A stretch of 64,000 bases of DNA from contig RDEW01000027.1 of assembly GCA_011109175.1 (NCBI GenBank), positions 268,515 through 332,514 on the forward strand. The letters run 5' to 3'. The notes below the pieces were generated by a model. It did no database searches and was not told the origin of the DNA. It saw nothing but the letters and a program-made list of their open reading frames with translations. Shown here piece after piece: positions 11,515-23,479 of this stretch (position 1 is the first letter of the stretch; every line of letters starts with the position of its first letter). Made by a program: the position numbers and the translations under genes. Source of the stretch: Dicyema japonicum (Eukaryota > Dicyemida > Rhombozoa > Dicyemidae).

Positions 11515-12200
11515 TCAGATAGACTTTCTCTCTTCACTCATGTTAATCCTATATTTAAAAGCAACCATGAGAGAACTCGGAACACTATACCATGAAACAT
11601 AGAAGGGATATACAAACGATGTCGACCTAACCTTTGAAGACTGGGTAGTATTAGAACATCTATTGGAAAATACTCCAGATCTACTTGGGAAATGGTTCCT
11701 CAGTGTTGCTAAACAGAGTTCACAGAAGTAAAAAAATAAATAACACTTTAGAGGAGCAGTGAAGACGTTAAAAAACTCAGATCTCTCATGGGAGACAGGG
11801 AAGACTTTAATCAAATAAAAACGAATTTTTTCAAATCATCTGGATGTCTTAAATCAACATATATCTGGAAATGAGAGCTCTAGAGTTCCTCTCCCAAACC
11901 TTTGATAGTTGAAGCCTAAAGGATTTAGTGTTAAATTCAAGATAGAATTATACAACTCTTCTGTTAATTCCATACTGTTATAAAACGCCTGGATTAGATG
12001 AAAATAATGATGAAGCAGAAATGAGGACTCTTTCCATAGGAGTAACCTGAGGAAACTTACTAGACAGATTGGCTTACCAGAATTTCGAATAATGCAATCC
12101 AAAAAAGTGCAGATGTAAGCCTGGAAATCACGAAATCTGGATAGGGACTGTTTTGACATATCTTGAAAACGACGAAACCTTCCCAGCAAATGTATCATAA
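11515..12200 (-). CDS. Probable multi-exon gene, unidentified
   Basis: On the minus strand coding-like stretches are separated by short GT...AG segments, as in the verified genes. Blocks include MSKQSLSRFRDFQAYICTF, ELTEELYNSILNLTLNPLGF, and SHERSEFFNVFTAPL joined to NTEEPFPK through a candidate intron, followed by CSNTTQSSK after another 25-nt candidate. I could not build a full unbroken model or recognise the family, so boundaries are nominal. A repeat-derived frame cannot be excluded. Confidence 0.3.
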
Positions 12201-12738
12201 AATGATATTATGTTTACCAAAATGACTTAATCGTAAAAAGCCATTAACTCTCTCAGTTGTACTAAACCAATGACCTAAAACGCAGAAAATGTAGTTGAAG
12301 ACTGCGGACAACCTTGACTCTCTAAGATCACCTGTCAGCATCCGAAAGCGCGGAAGAGACATACATTTAATTCATATCTTGGCTGCACATATGTACTATA
12401 ATTCCCGTAAAAGTGCTTATTATTTAAAACTCGTTTTTATTCAAAGAAAATCCATTAGTATAAATATATCACTTAAACTCTCACAACATAGCAAGATGAT
12501 GTAACGGTATATTTTACACCAGCATACTGAGTGCTCCTTTTCTAAAAATAAGCATACAGCACACCTTTCCGTTTATAAACAGACTACTAACTCGTAGACA
12601 CGAACATAAAACATTCTCCATTTCAAATTCAAGAGTTATCAAAGGATGGACGTCATTTGGACTTAGACCATCCAAAGGCGAAATCTTAATATAAATTTAA
12701 TATAAAAACAAAAATAATACAATAAAATAAATTATATT
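12201..12738. other. AT-rich intergenic, no gene recognised
   Basis: Contains AT runs near 12690-12760 and a short frame at 12295-12504 with no recognisable product. It lies just past the early stop of the AP-3 mu gene. No missing C-terminal mu homology was seen. Confidence 0.4.
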
Positions 12739-14044
12739 TTAAAATAAAAATAAATGAAATTCAAATACCTGTCCTGTTATTATGTAGGGAAACTTATATT
12801 TATGAATTTGATCACATTTAAATTTAGTGCATTCAGGATTGAATGTAAGAGTCCCCACACTGGTAGTTGATACAGAGATCGAGCTGGCATGGATTGAGGC
12901 ATCAACAGTAGCTGACATAGAATAAATTTGCTGCAAAACATAAAACTACAATTTTACAGCACGTGAAAAGAATGGCGAGCTAATTTCGATCTTAAAGTTA
13001 ACGAAGTTCCCAGAAATCGACGGGAGATAAAGCACGTTAAACAGTTTTCTTATGTCCCTCACAAATAACACAAAACCCAACGTATCTGAGGTCGCCGAGT
13101 ACTTTGCCAGTATAAACCTCCCGTCCGGTGGAATAAAACACAAATTTTTGGAGTTCTGAGTTAAATTGTATGTTACCTGCTTCCAGCTGGAGATATCAAC
13201 ACAGGGATGGAACGTGCTGCACTTCAGAGCGGCAGAGTTCGACAGTGATAGAATCACTTTGGGCATTTTGGAGAGACTACAAGACACGTCGATCTAAGAG
13301 TCTGTTTGACACTGAAAACCCTTCCAGTGACGTCTCCACTGGAGATGTGACCGTTAATGTCCATGCACATGCGGACTTTTTCTATGACGTCCACAAAAAC
13401 CTCCTCTCCTGGGTAAACAAGATTGCGTGGTCGCCATGGAACCTCCTTTATCTGCTCGTTTAGTGAGTTCACCCTACAAATGTTAGTCCAAGAAAACCCC
13501 AAGTTCTTTTTGGCGGTATTGATGGAAATGTGGTCGTGCTTGATCAGAGAATTCACAAACGTACTGTCGTAGGAGTTGAACAGTCCACCGTCAGCCAAAT
13601 GGGAAATAATCTGATATCCCCCCAAGGATTACCTCAGAAATGAGGACGTTATTGGCTTTGATATACCTTTCAGTTAAACGAGAAATGTTGGAGATGTTGA
13701 GAATGGTGTAATGGCATGAAGTCATAAAGCTGATAACGGTGAGGGGGTCAACTAAAGTAATGAGGTAGCATAACCCTCGTTGGTGATCGCCACGGAGAAG
13801 CAAATTTTAGAACTGACAGGGACGTTGATCAGCAAGTGAGTGTTGCATTCTATTATCGGCTGTACTTGTTTCATGTCGAGGACCTGAGCAGTCAGTAAAT
13901 TTTTACCCTGCAGACTTCACTGGCTGCTGGAAGAACGCTAAATGTTTTGGTTGGCATGAAATATTGCTCAAATAGCACATTCCTAGTAAGGTTATTTGAT
14001 CCTTAAAACCCGTCTTTATGTAAAATCCAAAATGAAGCAATCAT
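12739..14044 (-). CDS. AP3M: AP-3 complex subunit mu, C-terminally short
   Basis: The mu subunit binds YxxPhi cargo signals in AP-3 coats that carry proteins from endosomes to lysosome-related organelles. Eight introns (12931-12957, 13156-13176, 13294-13319, 13474-13497, 13611-13632, 13752-13774, 13884-13906, 13983-14009) splice to exactly 371 codons. The product starts MIASFWILHKDGNVLFEQYF, a mu longin domain, continues through VQPIIECNTHLLI and RYIKANNVLISEI, and reaches the linker EVPWRPRNLVYPGEEVFVDV. The mu homology domain has FHPCVDISSWKQ and LCFIPPDGRFILAKYS, as in AP-3 rather than AP-1 or AP-2. At 370 aa it is about 50 shorter than human AP3M1 (418). It ends after YIITGQVFEF, so the last strands of the mu homology domain are absent, or lie in an exon I cannot see. 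Confidence 0.92.
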
Positions 14045-14099
14045 AACAAAAAATCTAGAATTTATGTTAATTAATTCAATTACTTTTATTAAATTTCTT

Positions 14100-14560
14100 T
14101 TATTTTAAATAAAATTTAATATATAAAATAATTAACCTGACAGCTTTGGCTATCAAAAATCACTTGGATCAGATCTGATAGTTCAACTGAATGTAAATGA
14201 ATCAAGAGTAAGATACTTGAACTTGGAACCTTTTTGAAGAGACGCCGCATCGACATAGTATACTTCAAGAATCTAAACTTTCCACCAGCAGTACAACACC
14301 AAGGTTCTCTGGATTCACAGTCATTTGCCATGACAGAGGTGGGAAACTTGGTAGAGGCTTTCTTACTGTCATTTGTAACGGAATTACGGGGATATCACTG
14401 AATGTCTTCACTATGCTCCATGACTGTGGAAACTCTAACTTGTGATAACAAAAATTCGATTCCCCGGACTTTCTCTAACATTTGTTAACGCATATCGTCC
14501 ACCTTTAAGTTCCTGCTCCTCTCGTGCTCCCAGATTGTCCCACCTCACTAAAGAATTTGA
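14100..14560 (-). CDS. Coding exons of an unidentified protein
   Basis: The minus strand shows a well-formed frame with SWSIVKTFSDIPVIPL, KPLPSFPPLSW and VNPENLGVVLL. A 23-nt candidate intron (GTGGAAAG...TTGAAG) and another frame with SSSILLLIHLHSVEL and LSDLIQVIFDSQSCQ follow. A frame with KVRGIEFLLSQVRVSTVMEH lies upstream. The segments could be exons of one protein, but the junctions do not resolve cleanly and I do not recognise it. It lies about 60 bp upstream of the AP-3 mu start on the same strand and ends against a retroelement near 14600, so its 5' part may be lost. Confidence 0.35.
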
Positions 14561-14599
14561 TTATCTAGGTGACTGCAATGCGAAGCATCCATGATGGCT

Positions 14600-16335
14600 G
14601 GTATGGCAGGTCTGTGACAAAAGGGGGAAGATATTAATTGAGGACCTTCACAGTATCTGCATACTCAATAATCGGCTTTCCATACAAGAAAACCAACTCA
14701 ACGTAACGATAAACCCTCATTCATGACATCTCACTGTCATCTCCATCCCTGGCCCCTCTTATTGACTTGATCGTGACACCATCATGGATGGGAAAACTGT
14801 CCGACGATAATTAATTACAACCTTGCGAACTGGAAAATATTCAACATTACGTACAAATGATGTTGGTGACATCCTCAGCTGAATGGTTCAACACGATTGT
14901 CCGTAAAGCAAGAAAGTTATTCATCCCAATGTTTCGACGTCTTTCTTCATCAAAAAGTTATGGTACGCGGACAAAGCTCCTGATCAAAGAACGGAACTTC
15001 TTGAAGAAGAATCCTCTCAAAAATGAAGACATTATCAGAATGTATGCACTAAACAGAGAAATAGACAAACAAATCAAAAACACGAGCACAAAACGTTGGA
15101 CGAAGCTATCCCAAGATCTCTCTGTAGACCAAATCTGTTAGAAGAGTCTGCAATACAATCAAATCCATCGAAACCCCACTGCACGACATCTTGAAGAAAT
15201 CCACGTTATTCCCAACATTTTTATTAACGATTATTCCTCAGTCTTGCACAAGGATTTTTAAAGACCACAAACCTCCAGATCGTATTAGGATCGTATTCTC
15301 CGGAACTGATGTCTAAATATCTATGACGTGGAACCCCAGAGCCAGAGGACTGGATTCCATCTCGACTATGGAAGTGAGGCATCTGGGTCCTCTAGCGATA
15401 GAGATCTCGTGGAAACCGCAGAGGAACCTTCATCATATAGACCAATTTCAAGAATTCTCGAAAGTATGGTCCTCGATTGTATTCGAGATGGCATTCAACG
15501 TCTGAGCTAACCATTCAACTTTTACACACTAGACGACGTTCTCCCAATTTATTTCAGAATTCAATACGCAGAAATCACATGTAGGGTTGTTCTTGTTTTT
15601 CTGGACATTACCAGAGACATTTGATTCAGTCTCAAGAAAGTCTCTAACGAAAAAGATATTTGAAACGGATACCCACTCTAACCTGAAAAGATGGCTCTCT
15701 AACTTTCTGAGCGGAAGGCGTGGGTAGGTAATCTGCAACAAAGTTAAATTGAGGACACGATTTCTTTCAAATTGGTGCCCCAAGGATCACTACTATCACC
15801 AACACTGTTCAATTTGTATATACACGACACTCCACAACCAACGGACGAAAACTGTCTCCTCTTTCATATACGGACAACATAGTCATTTTTGCAACGACAT
15901 GGACTACGGAGTTGCCGCTCAAATGGTTCAATGAACGCTCAATTCCTTAGCCCAATTGTTAGAAGGAGTACGTCTGGAGGTGTCATCTACAAAATAATTT
16001 GTGACCCTCTTTACATCTTGCAGACAACATTACACTAGGAGGCCTAAGACCACGATGTGCCAATCTTTTTTATGGCCACACCAACCATCCTGGGAGTGAC
16101 GTTTGACTAAGGACTTTGAGACCTGAAGATGATCTCAAAACCTTTCGGAAAAAACTCTGGGGCCCTTTCCGCTGTCTGTCGTCAATTTGTACAACCGGTT
16201 TTGACCTACGCAAGTGAGTCCTAGACAACTGTGTCCATTTCAATGAAACCTCCCCTATGTCGGTCTAGGGTCACTTAGTTAGTTGGGAACTTTTTCTTTT
16301 GACCCGGTGATCCGGGGGGTAATAATAATCTAAAA
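14600..16335 (+). mobile_element. Family B (Jockey-like) non-LTR retrotransposon, decayed
   Basis: Plus-strand frames in order: a linker with KARKLFIPMFRRLSSSKSYG, a pre-RT helix region, EEPSSYRPISRILESMV (RT motif 1), a thumb-like FxSGRRG region, VPQGSLLSPTLFNLYIHD, and a decayed YxDD as YTDN. It ends with GGTCTAGGGTCACTTAGTTA, TTGACCCGGTGATCCGGGGG and then TAATAATAATC. The same end closes the copies near 36300 and 62640. Many frameshifts; dead. Confidence 0.8.
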
Positions 16336-16419
16336 TTACTTAACTAACCTACTATTTGTTGTTTTTTGAACTATCAGTAAATTCACTTTATGTCTGTTCC
16401 TTCTCTTCCCCTTCCTACT

Positions 16420-16510
16420 AGAGTGGCGTCATGTGTCCATTTTTCTCAGGTGGCGCCTAGTGGCAGGCTGGCTCCCCCACTCCACTGGAGAAGTTTACAC
16501 GACTACAAGG
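16420..16510 (-). repeat. Repeat R4 fragment, GCGTCATG...GGCGCC block
   Basis: GTGGCGTCATGTGTCCA, then TGGCGCC(T)AGTGGCAGGC, matches 50545-50620 and in part 51345-51385. On the minus strand it translates like the end of the 50553-50975 frame (...ACHxAPxE...HMTPL). It is the end of one mobile element family. Confidence 0.6.
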
Positions 16511-17559
16511 AATGGACGTTTTTTGTACCTTTTATGCTGGTTCAGGATGTTATGTGAACAAATCAATAATCAGAATAGCTGAGTAGGTGAAGCAACAGAT
16601 TGGTCCTGGATTATCTGAAATGACTTGGCTGTAAGAAATAAGTTGTTTTGTCAACTTTTGATCAACGATAATCATTAGCCTTAAAAGTCAATAAGCTCTT
16701 GACGTCAATGTATCGTCATTCATTTACAATCCCACCTCAAGGAATGAATGACCTGTAGCTACAGAAAACCTTGGAAACTCTAAGTTACCTTTTCATAAAC
16801 CTTGGATGTTTTAGGTTGTGAAGATGCCCAACTTAGTTGAATTAATATTCTTGAATTTTTAAGATGTAGTGTCTCCAGATATTGGAAACCCATGAGTGAA
16901 TGGCTTTTATCAGAAAACCCACGTACAGAAATTTTGAGATACAGTGAAGACGTCATAACTTATAACATCTCTAAATCCTATGTTATCTGAGAAACAGTTG
17001 AAGACATACATGGACCAGATCGAAAAGTCAGGTCGGTAAGGGTAACTGGGAGCAGAATGCTGGCTAACCTAAGTAACTGGGAGAATACCTCGGAAGAAGA
17101 CTATGAAATACTTTGGTTTCCTTATTGGTGATTTATGGAACATGCGAAAACACGAAAAAGCCACAAGCGTTCTTAAAGCTCGAGCCGGAGACATTTGTTT
17201 ATGTTTTTGAGTTAATAATACTTCCTGGGATGTTATTCAGTCTTGAGGGATGTTACGGCTAAAAAAGAAGGGCTTTACTTTCAAGAAATTTAAGAAAAAG
17301 CGGAATTTTGTTTCGAAGCTTCTTACGAGACAAATCCTCATAAGCCGATTCTCAATGGTTAGGCTGAAAATCAGTAAGGTTGGCGGACTATCGAAAATCT
17401 TATTCGTTGTTTCAAAAGCCGCACAAAAAGTATCTGGGACTTATCCTCAAAAATTACCGTGTATTTTGTCAATTTCTTTGAGAAATTTTCTGTGTAGAAG
17501 TCGGTTTACAAACTCTACCGTTTCGTATTACTTCGACTCAATTACTAGTGTTTACTGGT
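16511..17559. other. Intergenic, no gene recognised
   Basis: Low coding quality. The plus-strand frame at 17250-17570 is Lys/Phe/Ser-rich without motifs and runs into a SINE-1 copy. Confidence 0.4.
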
Positions 17560-17765
17560 TTTACGAGTGACACCGTCATCAGTTATAATCTCACTGCGGA
17601 ACAAAAAACGACTCACACGCAACAAAAAGACAAAAGAATTATGAGTATTTCAGGTTCTACGATTAATTGACTGTTCTTTTATAAATAAGGTGTGTTTCCT
17701 GTTGGGAGGAGCTATGGCTAATTTGGCTCTTCATAAAGTGCAGTATTATTAGTTTAATAATAACT
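17560..17765 (+). repeat. SINE-1 copy, head missing
   Basis: It starts in ACGAGTGACACCGTCATCAG and continues through TCACTGCGGAAC, a CAACAAAAAGACAAAAG segment, GGTTCTACGATTAATTG, AAATAAGGTGTGTTTCCTG and GGAGGAGCTATGGCTAAT, as in 25425-25635 (reverse) and 30755-30970. The tRNA-like head is absent. Confidence 0.75.
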
Positions 17766-18769
17766 CATATATGGAAACCAGAATGGCAGCAGAAAAAATG
17801 ACAGTTCTGAAGATCACCTCAAAAAGTTATCGGAGACAGTGGTGGGTGCCTTTCCACCGTCTACCGCCAGTTTATCCATTTAATGCTGATATACACAAGT
17901 GCGTTGTGGTCAATTGCATCTCCCATTTTTCCTGCACAAATAATCCACCACTCAGGAAACCGCTTACTGTAAACTAATTTCTAGTCTATGCCTCTGAAAC
18001 ATTTCTATTTAAACGACAAAAAGTTCTTAAGGTTAGCCTCTCAGATACCTTAAAACCTCCCCAAAACGTAAACTGGCATGTTCATCCTTGCGGGATTGGG
18101 CCTCTTTTTGGTCTGTCCGGGATTACTTTCTTAGATAAAGATTTTTTTCTCTTACAATTATTTTACTCATTGTGAAAGCAAAACTAAATATCTGGTCCTT
18201 CAGACATCAACAATCCAGCTGAATTCTTTTAATGTGATATAATAGGAGGAGGTTAGGTATCCCTAGTACAATATTTATCATTATTAGCACTTTCACGAAA
18301 GCCATAATATTTATAGCCCCGCAAAAATATGAGAATTGCAGCAAAAAATATAAGAGAATTAGTTGCTCCAAGCTCTTCTGTTCGTAGCTAGGTCCCTCAG
18401 TGTGTCCAGATCGTTACCAGATGGCAATGTTTTTTTCACGGCTTTCAGAGCGTTTTACATTGGAGGAGGAGTAATCTTCCATTGCGATATTCGGGGGGAT
18501 ATCGGGTCCAACCTCGGACGTGTCCAAAAAGTCCTCAACAAGAGCTAATGATCTCGAGACTTAATGGTGTACAGTCACACATATTGTACAGTCTTTTCCG
18601 CGAGATCTTGGATGGCCAGGACATTCCAGTTATGTTTCTTAGATGATTCCTAGGAAAATTATTCTGAGTCACAATTTTTATATCAACAGAAAATAAATAA
18701 AGTTTTAATTTTTTTGGTATTTAAATACAAATTTGTTAATAATAAAAGTAAAAACGAGACAATCAAAAT
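17766..18769. other. Intergenic, no gene; SINE tail fragment inside
   Basis: Around 18288-18330 is CTTTCACGAAAGCCATAATA then TTTATAGCCCCGCA, the SINE-1 end. The frames at 17771-17977 and 18363-18548 have no recognisable motif. Confidence 0.4.
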
Positions 18770-19110
18770 AATCCAGCTGATATATTGGAATGGCTGTTCC
18801 CATTAACAACTATCAGAGAAATCCTTTGGAATAACCATTCGGTTCCTCGACGCTCGTTTTTGACTTTAGAAATCATTGACCCAAGTTTTAAATTTTAAGG
18901 AAAAATTTATCTGAATTACCCCCACTCTAGCTAAGACTTCAGTCAGTCTCGAGTACTTTATGTAGAACTGAGTAACGATGCCATCCCATGTCATCTCAGA
19001 CGAGAATAACATTGACTTTAAATCGATGCGGTAGTCCCAATTTTTTTAACGAGAAGAACGTACTTTTGTTTCTTTTCCACCTCCATGTTGATAATTAACC
19101 AACTAGTTAA
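18770..19110 (-). mobile_element. Family A non-LTR retrotransposon, C-terminal fragment
   Basis: The minus strand reads MEVEKKQKYVLLVKK (the AE-x-x-K-x-x-KY helix of the domain), then with breaks NERRGTEWLFQRISLIVV and GNSHSNISAG, the conserved end. Stops and frameshifts throughout. Confidence 0.65.
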
Positions 19111-19398
19111 TAGAAGGTTGAGGCGGTTACATATCTCGTTTTACAATGGACGAAAGTTCATGTCTTTTTTCTCCTTGTGAGCATGGAAGAAGTTATTGAC
19201 TCCGAACAGTTGAAGTGCCCAAAAAGATCCTCCGTCAGAATAGGGACGTATAAGATGGTAGCTTCCAGATTTCTTAATAGGTCAGCATAGTCTGTGGTGA
19301 GGTAATAAAGCATGAGATTAAAATTATGCGCAAGTAAGGCAAATTATTTGAATCAATGAATGCTAATATTATTAGTGAGATTAAAATCTTCTTATCGA

Positions 19399-19951
19399 TT
19401 AGTTTCCCGATAACATAGCAACAAATTCTATATGTAATATGGGGTAATACCCTCAAAGTCGACAGTACCGTCCCCGTCAATATCTACCTCCTTAATCATA
19501 TCGTTGACTTCTTCTTCAGTCATTTTTTCTCCCAAATTAGTGAGGACATTTCTTAGTTCGTCTGCATTTATTTTACCGTCTCCGTCCTTGTCAAACACTT
19601 TAAAAGCTTCCCGGATATCTTCTTCATAGTCTACTGTCAAAATTTTCTTAGACATTAGTTCCAAAAATTCTGGAAAATCAATCAGTCCGTTTCCTATTTT
19701 CTCATACTTAGATTACACCATCCAAATCATAGTCGTTGATTGTAGCTTGAATTTCAGCTTCTGTTGGGTTTTGTCCTAAGGACCTCATTACCGTCCCCAA
19801 TTCTTTAGTCGAGATAGTACCGTCTCCGTCTTTATCGAACAAGGAAAATGCTTCTTTAAATTCTAAATTTTATAAATTAATATCTCAACCTAATATTTGT
19901 TCCTCCGTTAACCTGTTTGTCTAAAATAGTTTTAATTTCCTAACATACCAT
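19399..19951 (-). CDS. CALM: Calmodulin or close calmodulin-like protein
   Basis: Calmodulin is the universal four-EF-hand calcium sensor of the cytosol. Four introns (19921-19948, 19863-19889, 19694-19718, 19428-19450; 23-28 nt) splice to exactly 150 codons, so the protein is 149 aa, the canonical length with Met. The first intron directly follows the ATG, the usual calmodulin position. All four loops keep their ligands: [36 protein letters not shown] and [32 protein letters not shown] and [11 protein letters not shown] are near-invariant, but EF2-EF3 ([23 protein letters not shown]) and the C-terminus (FVAMLSGN) differ clearly from animal calmodulin. It is thus either a fast-evolving calmodulin or a paralogue. 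Confidence 0.93.
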
Positions 19952-19959
19952 TTCTGATT

Positions 19960-21087
19960 AAGAAACTTTTGATATTAATATTAGTTGGATAAGGTTTGCC
20001 AAATTAAATTTTATATAATAAAATTAATATTTAAAATATTAAATTTAATTTTTAATATAATTATTATTTAAAAAATATTTTTAAAATGATTCTCGATATG
20101 CACGTTTTTTAACAAATAAAATAATAATTCATCGTATTTTTTTAAATTTTTGCAGGATAAAGTAACTTTTTTTTATTGAACTTTAGAATGTAATAAATAT
20201 AATCAATTTATTATGAAAAGAATTATTGCCATCAATAAAAACATCAAAACAGTCACCATGGCAGGATTTTCACGCGTAAAGTATAATGATGAAGCCAGAT
20301 ATTAATTATATAGACATTAACGATACTTATTTTTTATTTACACATCTGCTCAAACGACTACGAAAATTTCTAATGACTGCCAACCTTCAAACAACCTTCT
20401 ATATAAAATCCTCAAGATACCATATAAACCCCCAAAATATAAGCTGACAATTTGCCAATAAGAAGAGTAGTACAGAATGACCAATATGTCAATGAGAAGA
20501 GTAGTACAGAATATCTGGTATCGACCTCTTCTTTTTCTGGGATCACTAAATGAGAACAAACTTTTTCTTTTAGTCCAGTGAACCTGGAAAATAAAACAAA
20601 TATTTTTATACGTTGTTGAATTTAAAAGTATTGATTTTTCTTAAAACAATTTCCAATGTTTTATTGAACAAAGCAAGATTAGTGATCACAAAGGATCAGT
20701 TCCTAAGTTAGATCGAAAATCATTATTTTAAAATCGATAAAACGATATTTTTGAGATAAAATCGAAGTAAGTATTGTTCCTCAATTGAAAAAGAAGTCAA
20801 AAAGAAATAAAAATATTTGGATGAGCAGTCTTAAAAAACCGCAATAGTTTCATGCTGAGAGCAAAATAACTGCTACTATTATTTATTCTTGAAATATAGC
20901 ATTGACTTGTGCTTTGGTTAACGTTAGACGAGACATTCTAAGCAAAAGAAAGTCTTATTCGTTTTCCACTTGAAAAAGTGGAGTTAGTAAAGAGAAGTGG
21001 TTCAATAAAATCACTGATACTTCTAGAGGATTCTCCAAAACGGCTCAATTTGTAAATTTGAAAATAAATTTTATTATTTGTTAAAAT
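19960..21087. other. AT-rich intergenic with small tandem duplication
   Basis: No gene recognised. Within 20455-20515 the unit AGAAGAGTAGTACAGAAT occurs twice, about 35 bp apart, a local duplication. Poly-A/T runs dominate 19980-20250. Confidence 0.45.
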
Positions 21088-22703
21088 TCAAATTTCTGTA
21101 ATTTTTTTCAATTGATTAACCGTCACTTTTTTGATGGTACAGTCTGATCCCGAACTTTTATTAGACGTTGAACTAATTCTTCTTTGTAATTGAAGAATAT
21201 AATATTCACTCGACATTTTGTGGTTGTTCTTTGATAAGTAAGGATCGCTCCCGCCGCATTTTATTAACAAAAGAGATCCATCACGTTTCTTTAAGTGTCT
21301 TTTGAATACCATTCCGTCATTCGAATTTATTTTCTTGATAATTATCAAAGAACGACTTTGCTTGGTTTTATTTTGTTTTCCAGTTTTTAAAGATGTGCTT
21401 TCCACGTTGTATTTTTCAGTTTTGGCATCTGATTTGTCTAAATCTGGATTCTTAAACTGATTGCAGTTCAAAGAAGATAGTGAACTATGTGGAGATCCTG
21501 AATATAATTGCGAGCTTGATGCTAAACTGAATTTGGCGGATTTTTTCTTATTAAATTTCGACGAATAAAAGGTTGAATCCTGAGATAATAGGCTAGACCG
21601 GTCACTTGGGCTGTCATTAGATGACTAAAGCGTGAAATTTAAAATTACATAATTTGATTTTGCGTTCTTAATGTGCTCTTTGTAAAGCATCCAAGGAATG
21701 TCTTCTATTGGAAAGATCGAGTCGCAGTTCTCTATGAGATATTCTATGCAATCAATCATCTACCGGTAAAATTGTCATTTACGGTTTTTAATTTTAACGT
21801 GTTTTTTGATAAAAACAGTGAGGGGGTAATACAAACTGATAGAGATCCGGATGACATAAAGTTCTCATCCTCGTGTAACAAAATCTTCTGAAGGAGACAC
21901 AAAATGTATCGAAGCATGTGATAGTTCTCCTCTGTGAGTTTTCCGATAGCTCTATAAGAAATATTTGCGGTATATTAAAATGTGCATAAATTAATGAAAA
22001 GAAGCCGCAAATTATTCAAATAGACTGTTTTACTTTGTAAATAAACTGTTTTTTAATTTTATGTTTTCTCTGATTTTGTTGGCTTTATTCCAATATCTAA
22101 AATGTTTCTCATTTATGAAAGATTCGGGAAGAAGTCGAAAATATCTCTAAAATAAATATTGTGTTTAACTTTGAAAACTGTCGCGACTGATAAAATGTCG
22201 AATTCAGAACAATTGATGCTTTTATTCCCGCAGTTATCCAAAATAGACTGTAATTTGTCAATCTCGGTATTAGGTCCGTGTGCACGGAAAATGTAAACTC
22301 GGTGAAATCCTCTTTTGCACAATTCGAACCATAAGGACTAGGTTGCAAATAAAATTGTACAAATAAAGGCTTAGGGATCTCGATGGTCTTGCCATTCAGA
22401 GACAAGTAGGAAAGCGGCTTAAAATTATTCAAAATTCGAACATCACTACATTTGTATGAATTGTGGAATTCTGTCTGTGAAGATCCTCTCCAACGATATT
22501 GTGTCAAAACACTCGAAAAAGAAATTCTTTTACTTTTCATGTCGGACAAAATATTATCTACAAAATAAAATTTAAATACAACTGGATTCAGCATGAGAAG
22601 AGTTTGACCTATCGGAAAAGTATTTACTCCGCCTTTCATCGTCCAAGTCTGCTTTATTTTTATTCAGAAATTCATTGAAATGTTTTTTAATTGTTTTCTT
22701 CAT
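21088..22703 (-). CDS. RhoGAP-domain protein
   Basis: RhoGAPs speed GTP hydrolysis by Rho/Rac/Cdc42 to switch off actin signalling. Six introns (22558-22582, 22338-22360, 22147-22169, 21952-22033, 21760-21782, 21625-21648) splice to exactly 472 codons. After a basic N-terminus (MKKTIKKHFNEFL) the domain runs from about residue 95 to 275. It has LCKRGFHRVYIFRAHGPNTE with the arginine finger in YIFR, ILSVATVFKRYFRLLPESF matching the VASVLKxFLRELPEP block, TEENYHMLRYILCLLQKI, and IDCIEYLIENCDSIFP. The Asn-bearing NLAxVFGPxL segment reads SLSVCITPSLF, so the usual Asn is missing. The 82-nt intron is the longest I find in a verified gene. The Ser-rich C-terminus with Lys clusters has no recognised domain. 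Start chosen upstream at 22703 because splicing from there keeps one frame. Subfamily unknown. Confidence 0.9.
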
Positions 22704-23479
22704 CGTAAATAAGGAAGAATATATTAAATTAATTTAAATAGTGTGGTTTTTATATTTTTTTATTTATATTTTAATTTAAATAATATTTAATAAATTATTT
22801 TTTTTAATAATAATGTTTATAATAAATTATCAGAATTGTCTCGCGTGGTATATTCGACGTTAATAGAAGGATGATCAGAAAATAACTAGGAAATGAATTT
22901 TAGGAGTCTCTAAAAATATAAAAGTTGACTATAATTAGGATTATTGATTAACTGTATAATAAATTGATTTGTGCTTGTTTCTGCTCTCAAAATTGTGGCA
23001 GTAGTCATATTGCAGACTAAAATAGAATCATAGTACAGTAGATTCTCAAAGTAGGAAATGTCCATAGTCATCTATAATTACCAACAAATAACTCATCGCA
23101 AATGCGGTTAAATTAAGGAAAATCAATTATATTCGATTATTTGCAATCATCGTTACCCAGAGATTCTGACTATCATGAGAACTATAATTTAAAGTGCACC
23201 TTTAATAATAATCAAATCTAACGATTTTAGCAGAATAAAGGCAAATCTTTGGTGGTATTATTATTGAAAACAATGTGATGTTGAGAGATCAAAAAACTGT
23301 CGTTATGCACTCTTGTTCCCCATAAACCGACTTTTTCCATAGAGATGGCGGGTTCGGTGAATTTGCCGAATTTTTTTTAAGAGTGGATGCATATAAACCA
23401 ACACGGGTCGACAGGCTTTTTGGTTTCGCAGGCCAAAATTTTATTTTTTTATGAGACGCGGGCCAAACGAGAAAAATTA
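22704..23479. other. AT-rich intergenic, no gene recognised
   Basis: Only AT-rich sequence and short frames. The stretch near 23380-23470 (ACACGGGTCGACAGGCTT, GGCCAAA repeats) may be the 3' flank or end of the hAT element that follows. No inverted repeat was confirmed. Confidence 0.4.

Noticed and set aside
13170-13463. Plus-strand 97-codon frame
   Set aside because: It is antisense to the verified AP-3 mu exons, whose minus-strand reading is conserved.
14100-14560. Sacsin-like or AP-related identity for the unidentified exons
   Set aside because: Only vague similarity around SIVKTFSDIPVIPL. No domain order could be shown, so no name was given.
19428-19664. Calmodulin ending in ITPYYI
   Set aside because: That end is read-through into the last intron (19428-19450). 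Splicing gives [10 protein letters not shown] and the canonical 149 residues.
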